From: Selenomonadales bacterium
Lineage (GTDB): Bacteria > Bacillota > Negativicutes > Sporomusales > UBA7701
NCBI GenBank assembly: GCA_018434945.1
Contig: JAHDOI010000023.1
Span: 36,436 to 100,435, forward strand
Length of the DNA stretch: 64,000 nt
Reading direction: 5' to 3'
Of the stretch, positions 1 to 7,809 are shown one piece after another; position 1 is the stretch's first letter, and every line of letters begins with the position of its first letter. Position numbers and translations under genes: made by a program. The notes beneath the pieces were generated by a model. That model was not told the origin of the DNA. It saw nothing but the letters and a program-made list of their open reading frames with translations, and ran no database searches.

Positions 1-115
1 GATGCATATCCGCGACGGCATGAACCAGCGGGGCGTGGACGGCGAGGTGCTGCACACGGCCGAGCTGCTGGCGCGGGCGTACGCGGGGGAGAAAGCAACG
101 GAAAGGAACGGATAG
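1..115 (+). CDS. 3' end of an unidentified gene (partial)
   Basis: An open frame runs in from the left edge (frame 2) and stops at TAG 113-115, one base before the larA start. The visible C-terminus of about 37 residues contains the string DGMNQRGVDGEVLHTAELLA and has a charged end. It is too short to assign to a family. The tight junction with the next gene suggests one operon with the lactate racemase homologue. Confidence 0.6.
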   Translation, partial: MHIRDGMNQRGVDGEVLHTAELLARAYAGEKATERNG

Positions 116-116
116 C

Positions 117-1373
117 ATGCGATATAGTGTCCATTACGGCAAACGCGACGAAACATTCGATATACCCGATTCTTGCCGCGTGAACGTCATCGGCTCCAAC
201 CCGACCCGCCCGGTGGCCGACATGAAGGCCGGGGTGCTGGCCGCGCTGGCCGCGCCGGTAGGGTCGCCGCCCTTCCGCCAGGTGTTCGGGCGCGGCGACA
301 AGGTGGTGATCGTTGTCAGTGACGTCACCCGCCTGTGGGTCAGGAGCGACGTGCTGGTGCCCATCCTCCTCGATGAGCTGAACGCCGTGGGTATCCCCGA
401 CGCCGACGTGGCGGTGGTGTTCGCCACCGGCGACCACCGCAGCCAGTCCGCTGAGGAGCATCGCCTGATCGTGGGCGACGAGGTGCTGCGGCGGGTGAAG
501 GTTTACGACCACGACTGCCAGGCGGCCAACCTCGTCGACCTCGGCAGGAGCAGCCGGGGAACGTCGATACTCCTCAACCGCATGGTGTATGAGGCGCCGA
601 AGCTCATCCTGACCGGCGGCATATCCTACCACCTGCTGGCCGGTTTCGGCGGCGGCCGCAAGAGCGTCGCCCCGGGCGTGGCCGGGTACGCGACCATCCA
701 GGAGAACCACGGCCTGGCCCTCAAGGCGGGGCCGGGAGCGATCGGCGCCGGCGTCATGGCCGGCAACCCGGTTGCCGAGGATATGGACGAGATCTGCGCC
801 CTGGCTGAGCCGGATTTCCTGCTGAACGTGGTGGTGAACGAGAACAAGGATTTCATCGGCATCGTCGCCGGCCACTGGCGCGAGGCCCACGCCGCGGGAA
901 CGCAGGTGGTGGAGGAGGCGTTCGCCGTCCCCATCCGCGAAAAGGCGGATGTCGTCGTCGCCAGCTGCGGCGGGTACCCGAAGGATATCCAGCTCTATCA
1001 GTCAATCAAGGCGCTCGATAACGCCGACTACGCCGCGCGTGAAGGCGGCGCCATCATCCTGGTGAGCGAGTGCTTCGACGGCCCCGGCCCGGAGGCGTTC
1101 CTCAGCTGGTTCCGGCACGCGACATACGCGGCGATGAGCGCGGCGCTGCACGAGAATTTCACCATGCCCGGCTTCGTGGCTTTGCGGACGAAGCAGATAC
1201 TGGAGAGCAAGACCGTTTATCTGGTGAGCGGCCTGGACGCCGCCACGGCGGCGAGGGTGGGGATGAAGCCGGCGATGTCGGTGGCCGACGCGCTGGCGGC
1301 GGCCCTGCCCGCGGCAGGCGGCTTGGTCCATATAATGCCGCACGGTACGCTCACTTTTCCGCAACTGGAATAG
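117..1373 (+). CDS. larA: LarA-family nickel-dependent lactate racemase homologue
   Basis: A 418-residue protein of the LarA (DUF2088) family, whose founding member interconverts D- and L-lactate using the nickel-pincer (NPN) cofactor. Seen in the sequence: GDHRSQS with His107, and a motif ISYHLLAGFGGGRKSVAPG with His172 and Lys182, followed by His198. These positions lie close to the Lactobacillus LarA catalytic/cofactor residues (His108, His174, Lys184, His200, from memory), so the active site looks intact. LarA paralogues racemise other 2-hydroxyacids, so the substrate is uncertain. No larB/C/E cofactor genes are visible here. It follows the unknown gene at the left edge by 1 bp and precedes an SSS transporter. 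Lactate permease and a GlcD-type oxidase elsewhere in the window make lactate metabolism plausible. Confidence 0.82.
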   Translation: MRYSVHYGKRDETFDIPDSCRVNVIGSNPTRPVADMKAGVLAALAAPVGSPPFRQVFGRGDKVVIVVSDVTRLWVRSDVLVPILLDELNAVGIPDADVAVVFATGDHRSQSAEEHRLIVGDEVLRRVKVYDHDCQAANLVDLGRSSRGTSILLNRMVYEAPKLILTGGISYHLLAGFGGGRKSVAPGVAGYATIQENHGLALKAGPGAIGAGVMAGNPVAEDMDEICALAEPDFLLNVVVNENKDFIGIVAGHWREAHAAGTQVVEEAFAVPIREKADVVVASCGGYPKDIQLYQSIKALDNADYAAREGGAIILVSECFDGPGPEAFLSWFRHATYAAMSAALHENFTMPGFVALRTKQILESKTVYLVSGLDAATAARVGMKPAMSVADALAAALPAAGGLVHIMPHGTLTFPQLE

Positions 1374-1488
1374 GAGCATAAGGAGGAGGGACAACTTTTT
1401 CGCCAGCGGGGTGACTAGACAGGGGCCGCCGGGCTGCGGGCAAGCCGCCGCCGACGGACGGCCGCAATAAAAAGGGAGGTTTGTGCAG

Positions 1489-2910
1489 GTGAACATCGCC
1501 CTCGGTATTGTCATTGTTTATATTTTAGTCCTTTACGCGGTGTCCTGGTATGCCACCAAGCTTAGCAAGGGCGGCGGCTATCTCGGTTATCTGCTCGCCG
1601 GCCGCGGCTTCGGACCGGCGATCGTGGCGACGATGATCGCCGGCCTGGCGGTCGGCGGCGCGTCGACAATCGGCGTGGCCGAAGGGGCCTACAAGCAGGG
1701 TCTGGCCGCCGGCTGGTACAACGCCGCCTGGGCGGCGGGGGCCATCGCGGCGGGCTTCCTGGTGGCGGAGAAATTCCGCCAGTTCGAAACGACATCGGTG
1801 CCTGAGATCCTCGAACGCCATTTCGATACTTCCGGCCGGGTCATCGGCGTTTTCGGCCAGATCGTCATCCAGATGGTCATCACTTCGCTGCAGTATGTGG
1901 CCGGCGGGGCAATCCTGGCGGCGCTCATGCCCGGTATCTTCACCTTCCAAAGCGGCATGATGGTCAGCGCGGTCGTGTTCATCGGCATCACGCTGGTGGG
2001 CGGTTACTGGGCCGCCGGCCTCAGCAACATCATCAACGTCATCGTAATCTATCTGGGAATCGTCGCCGGCGCGGCCATGGTGGTGAGCAATGCCGGCGGG
2101 ATCGGCAAGGTTGTCGCCTCGCTGCCGGCCAGCCATCCGGGCTTCGACCTGTTCGCCGGGCTGCCGATGGCGATCATCATCGCCTGGTTCGTGGTCATGC
2201 TCACCCAGGCCCAGTCCATCCAAGCGGTCGCCCAGATCGCTTTCGCCGCCAAGGACGGCAAACGCGCCAAGCTGGGCTTCATCCTCGGCGGCCTGATCAT
2301 CCTCCCGGCCGGCTTCATCTGCGCCATCTTCGGCATCGTGGCCGCCGCGAAGTTCCCCGGCATAACCCCGGCAATGGCCCTTCCCCAGACGCTGCTGGAG
2401 CTCAACCCCTGGGTGGCCGGCCTGGCGCTCTCCGGCCTGTGGGCGGCCGATGTTTCCACCGCCGTCGGCCTGCTGCTGGGCAGTTCGACGCTGGTGGTCA
2501 ACGACATTTACAAGCGGTTCATCAACCCCGACGTGCCGGAGAAACAGCAGATGCTGATCTCGCGGCTGACCGTGCTCGCCATCAGTGCCCTGACCTACTG
2601 GATGGCCACATACGCGGTGGGGATCATCAAGACGCTGCTCATCGGCCTGACGCTCACGACTTCGTACACCGTCGTGCTGCTCGGCCTGCTGTTCACCCCC
2701 GGCCTGTGCAAGAAAGGCTCGGCCTTCTGGACGCTGCTGACCGGGATAATCTTCCTGGCCCTGTGGCAGTTCGTGCCGGCCATCCGCATCGTGTCCCACC
2801 CCATCTACCTCGCCTGGCCGGTGGCGATCGTCACCTTCCTGGCCGTCTACCTCATCGACCCGCGTCCGGCCAACGTGGCCGGCGGGGCGAACCGGACGAA
2901 CGCCGGCTGA
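1489..2910 (+). CDS. Sodium:solute symporter (SSS family)
   Basis: A polytopic membrane protein of about 473 residues with roughly 12-13 hydrophobic segments, of the SSSF (pantothenate/proline/solute) family. The N-terminal segment is followed by GGYLGYLLAGRGFG and by AGLAVGGASTIGVAEGAY, the conserved early SSS region. It should import an organic solute with Na+. The GTG at 1489 is chosen because the GGGAGG at 1474-1479 is 9 bases away; an in-frame GTG at 1483 is only 3 bases from it. The 115-bp gap after larA contains no clear terminator, so co-transcription is possible. The substrate cannot be read from sequence; a 2-hydroxyacid or other carboxylate fits the neighbour. Confidence 0.8.
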   Translation: MNIALGIVIVYILVLYAVSWYATKLSKGGGYLGYLLAGRGFGPAIVATMIAGLAVGGASTIGVAEGAYKQGLAAGWYNAAWAAGAIAAGFLVAEKFRQFETTSVPEILERHFDTSGRVIGVFGQIVIQMVITSLQYVAGGAILAALMPGIFTFQSGMMVSAVVFIGITLVGGYWAAGLSNIINVIVIYLGIVAGAAMVVSNAGGIGKVVASLPASHPGFDLFAGLPMAIIIAWFVVMLTQAQSIQAVAQIAFAAKDGKRAKLGFILGGLIILPAGFICAIFGIVAAAKFPGITPAMALPQTLLELNPWVAGLALSGLWAADVSTAVGLLLGSSTLVVNDIYKRFINPDVPEKQQMLISRLTVLAISALTYWMATYAVGIIKTLLIGLTLTTSYTVVLLGLLFTPGLCKKGSAFWTLLTGIIFLALWQFVPAIRIVSHPIYLAWPVAIVTFLAVYLIDPRPANVAGGANRTNAG

Positions 2911-2956
2911 GTTTTGCGGCGCGGAGGGGACTTTATCGGCTACCGGGATAATATTG

Positions 2957-2985
2957 TTGCAGGCGCGGAAAATATAAGGTAGAAT
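2957..2985 (+). promoter_or_regulatory. Candidate sigma-70-type promoter of buk operon
   Basis: TTGCAG at 2957-2962 and TAGAAT at 2980-2985 are separated by exactly 17 bases, upstream of the butyrate kinase gene. Transcription would begin about 5-8 bases later, just before a long hairpin (2998-3034). Confidence 0.45.
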
Positions 2986-2997
2986 CAAAGTAGAAAA

Positions 2998-3034
2998 AAG
3001 TAGATAAGTGGGGCTGGGCCCCATTTATCTACTT
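2998..3034. promoter_or_regulatory. 17-bp inverted repeat at the 5' end of the buk leader
   Basis: AAGTAGATAAGTGGGGC pairs with GCCCCATTTATCTACTT across a 3-base loop (one G/T wobble). On the plus strand no T-run follows; on the minus strand a run of six T follows, so it could also terminate antisense transcription. It would form the very 5' end of the mRNA if the promoter at 2957 is right. Confidence 0.7.
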
Positions 3035-3088
3035 GCGTATTTATGGAACAACGTTCCGCCTGTCGGAACAACTTAGGGGAGGTTTGCT

Positions 3089-4153
3089 GTGGAAAGGATT
3101 CTCGCCATCAACCCCGGGAACACTTCGACCAAGCTGGCCGTGTTCGACGGCGAAAAACCGCTGTTCAAGAAGACGGTCGAGCATCACGGCGAAGAGCTGA
3201 AGGGTTTCGCCCGCATTTTCGACCAGGAGCAGTATCGGCTGGACCTCATCCTGAAGACGCTGACGGAAGCGGGCATCGCTCTGGAGAGCCTCAGCGCCGT
3301 GGTCGGCCGCGGCGGGCTCATGAAGCCGATGACAAGCGGTACATACGAAGTCAACGAGCAGATGGTCGACGACCTTGAGCACCGGCCCCAGGGCGAGCAC
3401 GCCTCCAACCTCGGCGCCGCGCTGGCGCTCGACCTTGCGAAAAAACTGGGTATCCCGGCATTCATCGTCGATCCGGTGTCGGTGGACGAGATGGAGGATG
3501 TGGCCCGCATCTCCGGCCTGCCCGAGCTGCCGCGCGTCAGCCTCGTCCATGCCCTCAACCATAAGGCGGTGGCCCGCAAGGTGTCCGCCGAGAAGGGCCG
3601 GCGCTATGAGGAGCTAAATATTGTGTTGGCTCATCTCGGTTCGGGGATTTCCGTCGCCGCCCATCGCAAGGGTCGGATGATCGACGTAAGCAACGGCAAG
3701 GACGAGGGGGCTTTTTCCCCCGACCGCTGCGCCGGGCTGCCGTCGACGCTGCTGATGAAGCTGTGCTACTCAGGCAAGTATACCGCCAAGGAGCTGTCGG
3801 GGCGGATGCTGGGCTCCGGCGGCATGTTCGCCTACCTCGGCACGCGCGATGTGCGCGAGGCGGAGAAGCTGGCCGCCGAGGGCAACGCCCAGGCCGAGTT
3901 GGTTCTGGACGCGATGGCTTACCAGGTGGCGAAGGAGATCGGTGCGCTGGCGACGGTGCTGGCCGGCGAGGTGGACTATATCGTGCTGACCGGCGGCATC
4001 GCGTATTCCAAGCGGATCACCGACGCCGTGACCGCCAGGGTGAAGCATATCGCCCCGGTGGTGGTGTCTCCCGGCGAGGAGGAGATGGAGTCGCTGATGC
4101 TGGGGGCGCTGCGGGTACTTAGGGGAGAAGAACAAGCCAAAGTATATAAGTAA
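3089..4153 (+). CDS. buk: Butyrate kinase
   Basis: A 354-residue cytoplasmic ASKHA-family acyl kinase, the usual length for butyrate/branched-chain fatty acid kinase. It converts acyl-phosphate + ADP to the fatty acid + ATP. The N-terminus RILAINPGNTSTKLAVF is the phosphate-1 motif, NVVLAHLGSG-like VLAHLGSGISVAAH is at about 183-196, and VLTGGIAYS at about 296-304 is the adenosine motif. The GTG start at 3089 follows an AGGGGAGG ribosome site. It heads an operon with ptb and vorDBAC, separated from ptb by one of the hairpin repeats. The context suggests that acyl-CoAs made by Vor are cashed in for ATP, so isobutyrate/isovalerate kinase is as likely as butyrate kinase. Confidence 0.92.
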   Translation: MERILAINPGNTSTKLAVFDGEKPLFKKTVEHHGEELKGFARIFDQEQYRLDLILKTLTEAGIALESLSAVVGRGGLMKPMTSGTYEVNEQMVDDLEHRPQGEHASNLGAALALDLAKKLGIPAFIVDPVSVDEMEDVARISGLPELPRVSLVHALNHKAVARKVSAEKGRRYEELNIVLAHLGSGISVAAHRKGRMIDVSNGKDEGAFSPDRCAGLPSTLLMKLCYSGKYTAKELSGRMLGSGGMFAYLGTRDVREAEKLAAEGNAQAELVLDAMAYQVAKEIGALATVLAGEVDYIVLTGGIAYSKRITDAVTARVKHIAPVVVSPGEEEMESLMLGALRVLRGEEQAKVYK

Positions 4154-4167
4154 TAATCGCTCTGCGA

Positions 4168-4291
4168 TCGACTGCGTAAGAAGCTCCAGATACAAGGCGC
4201 ACCGGAAGAGCGCGCCGCGCCGCGTACTCGAAACGTACGCAAGCAAGCGCTCTGAGGAGCAACGCAGTAGATGGACTTCTTACACAGTCGA
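4168..4291 (+). repeat. Palindromic intergenic repeat, copy 1 (forward)
   Basis: An imperfect palindrome of about 124 bp between buk and ptb. Outer arms TCGACTG/CAGTCGA and GTAAGAAG/CTTCTTAC pair. The inner core CCAGAT…AAGGCGC…GAGCGC…GCGTAC / GTACGC…GCGCTC…AGATGG matches eight other copies in this window. It lies inside a transcriptional unit, so it would be transcribed. The ptb ribosome site (GGAGG 4300) starts just after it. Confidence 0.9.
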
Positions 4292-4313
4292 CCCAGTATG
4301 GAGGTAAGTTTTA

Positions 4314-5225
4314 GTGCTGAGGAATTTTCAGGAGGTCCTGGCCTGGGCCAAACGGCCGGGACAGATGACGATCAGCGTGGCCGCGGCTCAGGACAAGGAT
4401 GTGCTGCAGGCCGTAAAGCTGGCCCAGGATAACGGCCTGGCCAACCCGCTGCTGGTCGGCGACGGGGCGGCGATCCGCCCGCTGCTGGCCGAGGTGGGCC
4501 TGCCGGCCGATACGCCGGTGGTGGACGAGAAGGATATGACCAAGGCGGCGCTGACGGCGGTGTCGCTTGTCAGCAAGGGCGAGGCCCAGGTGGTCATGAA
4601 GGGGCTCATCAACACCAGCGATTTCCTCAAGGCGGTACTCCATCCCGAGGTGGGCCTGCGCACCGGGAGGCTGCTGAGCCACCTGGCGGTGTTCGAGGTG
4701 CCGGGCGAACCGAAGCTGGTTTTCCACTCCGACGGCGGGATGAATATCGCCCCGACGCTGGCGGAGAAGAAGGATATCCTCGTGAGCGCCATGCTGGCGC
4801 TGCGTTCGCTCGGGATCGAGCGGCCGAACGTAGCGGTGCTTACGGCCAACGAGCAGGTCAGCCCCAAGATGCCGGCGACGATGGACGCCAAGGCGCTCGT
4901 CGATATGGCGGCCGCCGGCGAACTGCCGCCGGGGATCGTGGAGGGGCCGATCGCCCTCGATGTGGCGCTCAGCCCGGAGGCGGCCAGGCATAAGGGTCTG
5001 AGCAGCCGGATATCGGGGCAGGTCGATCTTTTCCTGATGCCGAATATCGAGACAGGGAACGCGCTGGGCAAGGCCACTCTATATTATGGCAAGGCGAAGA
5101 TGGCCGGGATCGTGCTCGGCGCGAAGAGCCCCATCGTGCTGACTTCCCGTTCGGAAACGGCGGAAGGCAAATTATATTCAATCGCTCTGGCCTGCCTGGC
5201 GGCGGGCGGGGCGGAAAGGCGGTGA
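4314..5225 (+). CDS. ptb: Phosphate butyryltransferase
   Basis: A 303-residue member of the phosphate acetyl/butyryltransferase family. It exchanges CoA for phosphate on acyl-CoA, giving the substrate of Buk. Conserved blocks include GLANPLLVGD near the N-terminus, MKGLINTSDFLKAVL around 96-110 and ETGNALGKATLYYGKAKMAG near 245-264. The GTG at 4314 has GGAGG nine bases upstream. The next gene, a ferredoxin subunit, starts four bases after the stop. A second paralogue lies at 21829. The ptb-buk-vor arrangement suggests branched-chain as well as straight-chain acyl-CoA substrates (inference). Confidence 0.9.
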   Translation: MLRNFQEVLAWAKRPGQMTISVAAAQDKDVLQAVKLAQDNGLANPLLVGDGAAIRPLLAEVGLPADTPVVDEKDMTKAALTAVSLVSKGEAQVVMKGLINTSDFLKAVLHPEVGLRTGRLLSHLAVFEVPGEPKLVFHSDGGMNIAPTLAEKKDILVSAMLALRSLGIERPNVAVLTANEQVSPKMPATMDAKALVDMAAAGELPPGIVEGPIALDVALSPEAARHKGLSSRISGQVDLFLMPNIETGNALGKATLYYGKAKMAGIVLGAKSPIVLTSRSETAEGKLYSIALACLAAGGAERR

Positions 5226-5229
5226 GCAA

Positions 5230-5439
5230 ATGGCTAAAGTCGTTGTGCTGAGCGAGTACTGTAAGAGCTGCGGCCTGTGCATCGGTGTATGCCCCCGCAA
5301 GGTGCTGGCCATCGGCGACAAGCCCAATTCCAAGGGCTATTACGTTGTGGTGGCGGCCGATCCCGACAAGTGTATCGGCTGCGGGCTGTGCGGCACGGTG
5401 TGCCCCGATCTGGCCCTGGAGATTTACAAGGACAAGTAA
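5230..5439 (+). CDS. vorD: 2-oxoacid:ferredoxin oxidoreductase delta (ferredoxin) subunit
   Basis: A 69-residue bacterial-type 2[4Fe-4S] ferredoxin with the two motifs CKSCGLCIGVCP and CIGCGLCGTVCP. It is the electron-relay subunit of a four-subunit 2-oxoacid:ferredoxin oxidoreductase, passing electrons from the thiamine site to free ferredoxin. It sits between ptb and the alpha subunit with short gaps, and the order delta-alpha-beta-gamma is typical of Vor/Kor operons. Assignment as Vor rather than Kor rests on the alpha subunit and on the ptb-buk neighbours. Confidence 0.88.
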   Translation: MAKVVVLSEYCKSCGLCIGVCPRKVLAIGDKPNSKGYYVVVAADPDKCIGCGLCGTVCPDLALEIYKDK

Positions 5440-5463
5440 GCAGCGGGAAAGGAGATGAAGCTC

Positions 5464-6525
5464 GTGTCCAAGGAACTTATGAAGGGGAACGAGGCCATCG
5501 GCGAAGCGGCCATCCGCGCCGGCTGCAAGCTGTTCTTCGGCTACCCGATAACCCCTTCCACCGAGATTGTCGAATATCTGTCGAAGCATCTTCCCAAGGC
5601 GGGCGGTACCGTCCTGCAGGGCGAGGATGAAGTCGCATCGATCAATATGTGTTATGGCGCCGCGACGACCGGCGCGAGGGTTATGACAGCCTCTTCCAGC
5701 CCGGGGTTCAGCCTCAAGCAGGAAGGCATGTCGTACCTGGCGGCGGCCGAGCTGCCGGTTGTCGTGGTGAACGTCAACCGCACCGGCCCCGGCCTCGGCG
5801 GGCTGGGACCGTCCCAGGCCGATTATTTTCAGTGCACCAAGGGCGGCGGCCACGGCGGCTACCGCCAGATCGTGCTGGCGCCGTCGAAGGGCCAGGAGCT
5901 GTACGATTTCACCATGGAGGCTTTCGATCTCGCCGATAAGTACCGGACGCCGGTGGTCATCCTGTCCGACGGCTTCCTCGGCCAGATGATGGAGCCCGTG
6001 GAACTGAAAAAACGGCCCAAGGCCGATCTGCCGGCCAAGGACTGGGTGGTGGGCGGCTGCAAGGGCCGGGCCAAGCGCAAGGTGGCCAGCTATTCCCTCA
6101 CGAACGAGATCGGCGAGGTCAACAACCTCCACTGGGAGGCCAAGTTCGCCGAGATGAAGGACAGCCTGCAGCGGTGGGAGGCTTTTCACGCCGAGGATGC
6201 CGAGTATCTGATCGTCGGCTACGGCACGTGCGGCCGCATCGCCAAGAGCGCGGTACTGAAGGCCCGCAGGCAGGGCATCAAAGTGGGCCTCATCCGCCCT
6301 ATCACCCTCTGGCCGTTCCCGGAGGAGGCGTTCGCCAACCTGGACGGCGTCAAGGGCATCCTGACGGTGGAGCTCAACTTCGGCCAGATGGTCGAGGATG
6401 TGAAGCTGGCGGTCGAGTGCCGTACGCCGGTGTATTTCCATAACCGTCTGGGCGGCATGCTGCCCAGCGAGAACGAGATTTTGCGCAAGCTCGGCCAGGT
6501 CTTCGACCTGGCGGTGGAGGTGTAA
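5464..6525 (+). CDS. vorB: 2-oxoacid:ferredoxin oxidoreductase alpha subunit (VorB type)
   Basis: About 353 residues, carrying the pyrimidine-binding/transketolase-like domain and C-terminal domain II. Seen: FFGYPITPSTEIVEYL near the N-terminus, QGEDEVASINMCYGAATTGAR, and VGLIRPITLWPFPEEAF near 277-293. The family oxidatively decarboxylates 2-oxoacids to acyl-CoA with ferredoxin reduction. Strong resemblance to proteins called 3-methyl-2-oxobutanoate dehydrogenase VorB, and the ptb-buk linkage, favour branched-chain substrates. The GTG at 5464 is preferred because GGAG (5451-5454) is 9 bases away, whereas an ATG at 5455 directly abuts it. Confidence 0.88.
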   Translation: MSKELMKGNEAIGEAAIRAGCKLFFGYPITPSTEIVEYLSKHLPKAGGTVLQGEDEVASINMCYGAATTGARVMTASSSPGFSLKQEGMSYLAAAELPVVVVNVNRTGPGLGGLGPSQADYFQCTKGGGHGGYRQIVLAPSKGQELYDFTMEAFDLADKYRTPVVILSDGFLGQMMEPVELKKRPKADLPAKDWVVGGCKGRAKRKVASYSLTNEIGEVNNLHWEAKFAEMKDSLQRWEAFHAEDAEYLIVGYGTCGRIAKSAVLKARRQGIKVGLIRPITLWPFPEEAFANLDGVKGILTVELNFGQMVEDVKLAVECRTPVYFHNRLGGMLPSENEILRKLGQVFDLAVEV

Positions 6526-6529
6526 CAGC

Positions 6530-7282
6530 ATGCAAAGAGTATTCGGCCGCCCCAAAGGCCTTACCGAGCTGCCTTTCCATTACTGCCCCGGCTGTACCCA
6601 CGGCGTCATCCACCGCCTGATCGGCGAAGTGCTGGAGGAGCTCGACATCATCGGCGATACTATCGGCGTGGCGCCGGTGGGCTGCGCCGGCTTTTCCCTC
6701 GATTTCTTCGCCTGCGATTTCGTGGGCGCCGCCCACGGCCGCGCCCAGGCTGTGGCGACGGGCATCAAACGGGCCCTGCCTGATAAGATCGTCTTCACCT
6801 ACCAGGGCGACGGCGACATCGCGGCGATCGGTACCGCCCATTCCATCCATGTGGCGGCCCGCGGCGAGAAGATCACCTCGATCATGGTCAACAACGCGGT
6901 GTTCGGCATGACCGGCGGCCAGATGGCGCCGACGACGATCGGCGGCCAGATCACGACGACCAGTCCTTACGGCCGCGACTGCGCTCTGGTGGGCGCGCCC
7001 ATCGATATGCCCAAGACGGTGGCGACCTTAAGCGGCGCGGTGTATGTGGCCGCCTGCTCGGTCGATACGCCGAAGAATATCATCCAGGCCAAGAAATGCC
7101 TGAAGAAGGCCTTCCAGGTGCAGCAGGCCGGGCTGGGCTACGCGCTTGTCAGCATCCTGTCGACCTGCCCGACCAACTGGGGCCTGTCGCCGGCCGACAG
7201 CCTCAAGTGGCTGCAGGAGAATATGCTGCCTGTCTACGAGATGGGCGAGCTTAAGATGACCGAGGAGGTGAAGGCGCTGTGA
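6530..7282 (+). CDS. vorA: 2-oxoacid:ferredoxin oxidoreductase beta subunit (TPP-binding)
   Basis: A 250-residue thiamine-diphosphate-binding subunit. YCPGCTHG near residue 19 supplies cluster-ligand cysteines of this family, and the TPP motif runs from YQGDGDIAAIG to SIMVNNAVFGMTGGQMAPTT (GDG…NN). It forms the active site with the alpha subunit. The start follows the alpha stop by four bases, with GGAGG overlapping the end of the upstream gene. The stop overlaps the GTGATG start region of the gamma subunit, showing translational coupling. Confidence 0.9.
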   Translation: MQRVFGRPKGLTELPFHYCPGCTHGVIHRLIGEVLEELDIIGDTIGVAPVGCAGFSLDFFACDFVGAAHGRAQAVATGIKRALPDKIVFTYQGDGDIAAIGTAHSIHVAARGEKITSIMVNNAVFGMTGGQMAPTTIGGQITTTSPYGRDCALVGAPIDMPKTVATLSGAVYVAACSVDTPKNIIQAKKCLKKAFQVQQAGLGYALVSILSTCPTNWGLSPADSLKWLQENMLPVYEMGELKMTEEVKAL

Positions 7283-7809
7283 TGGATAAAATCCTTCTGG
7301 CCGGCTTCGGCGGCCAGGGCGTCATGTTCATCGGCAAGATCCTCACGTACGCCGGCATGCTCGACGGGCGCGAGGTGTGCTGGATCCCTTCCTACGGCCC
7401 GGAGATGCGCGGCGGCACCGCCAACTGCTCGGTGGTGATCTCGGATGAGGAGATCCATTCCCCGGTCATCGAGTACGCCGATTTCGCCATCGTTTTGAAC
7501 CAGCCGTCGTACGACAAGTTCCTGCCGCGCGTCAAGCCGGGCGGGGTGCTGGTGGCGAACAGCTCGATCGTTTCCACGGCCGGAAAGCGCGACGATATCG
7601 AGATCATCGCCGTCCCCGCCGGAGATATGGCCAACGAGCTGGGCAACGTCAGTCTGGCCAACATGGTCTGCCTGGGGGCGCTGCTGCCCAAGCTGACGAT
7701 GGTCGATCTGGCCAGTGTCGAGAAGGCTGTGAGCGCCGTCGTCGGCAAAAAGAAGCCCGAGCTGTACGAGCTTAATCTGGCGGCGGTGCGGAAGGGCCTC
7801 GGTAAATGA
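7282..7809 (+). CDS. vorC: 2-oxoacid:ferredoxin oxidoreductase gamma subunit
   Basis: About 175 residues of the POR/KOR gamma family. The N-terminal ILLAGFGGQGVMFIGKIL is the nucleotide/CoA-associated glycine-rich motif, and PSYGPEMRGGTANCSVVIS is the conserved second block. It completes the four-subunit enzyme. The start is either GTG 7279 or ATG 7282; both overlap the upstream stop. GAGGAGG at 7263-7269 serves both. The stop overlaps the start of the next gene (ATGA). Confidence 0.9.
   Translation: MDKILLAGFGGQGVMFIGKILTYAGMLDGREVCWIPSYGPEMRGGTANCSVVISDEEIHSPVIEYADFAIVLNQPSYDKFLPRVKPGGVLVANSSIVSTAGKRDDIEIIAVPAGDMANELGNVSLANMVCLGALLPKLTMVDLASVEKAVSAVVGKKKPELYELNLAAVRKGLGK

Noticed and set aside
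1525..3024. Long minus-strand open frames opposite real genes (for example 1525-3024, 17921-20206, 37836-40469, 51934-54684)
   Set aside because: High GC leaves long shadow frames. Their products are low-complexity, rich in His/Gly/Ala/Asp or Arg/Pro, and lie wholly antisense to well-supported genes.
4154..4246. Short open frames with peptides like RRGALFRCAL at this and other repeat copies (17605, 36306-37016, 54835)
   Set aside because: They are translations of the palindromic repeat and recur only because the repeat recurs. They have no ribosome sites and run into unrelated flanks.
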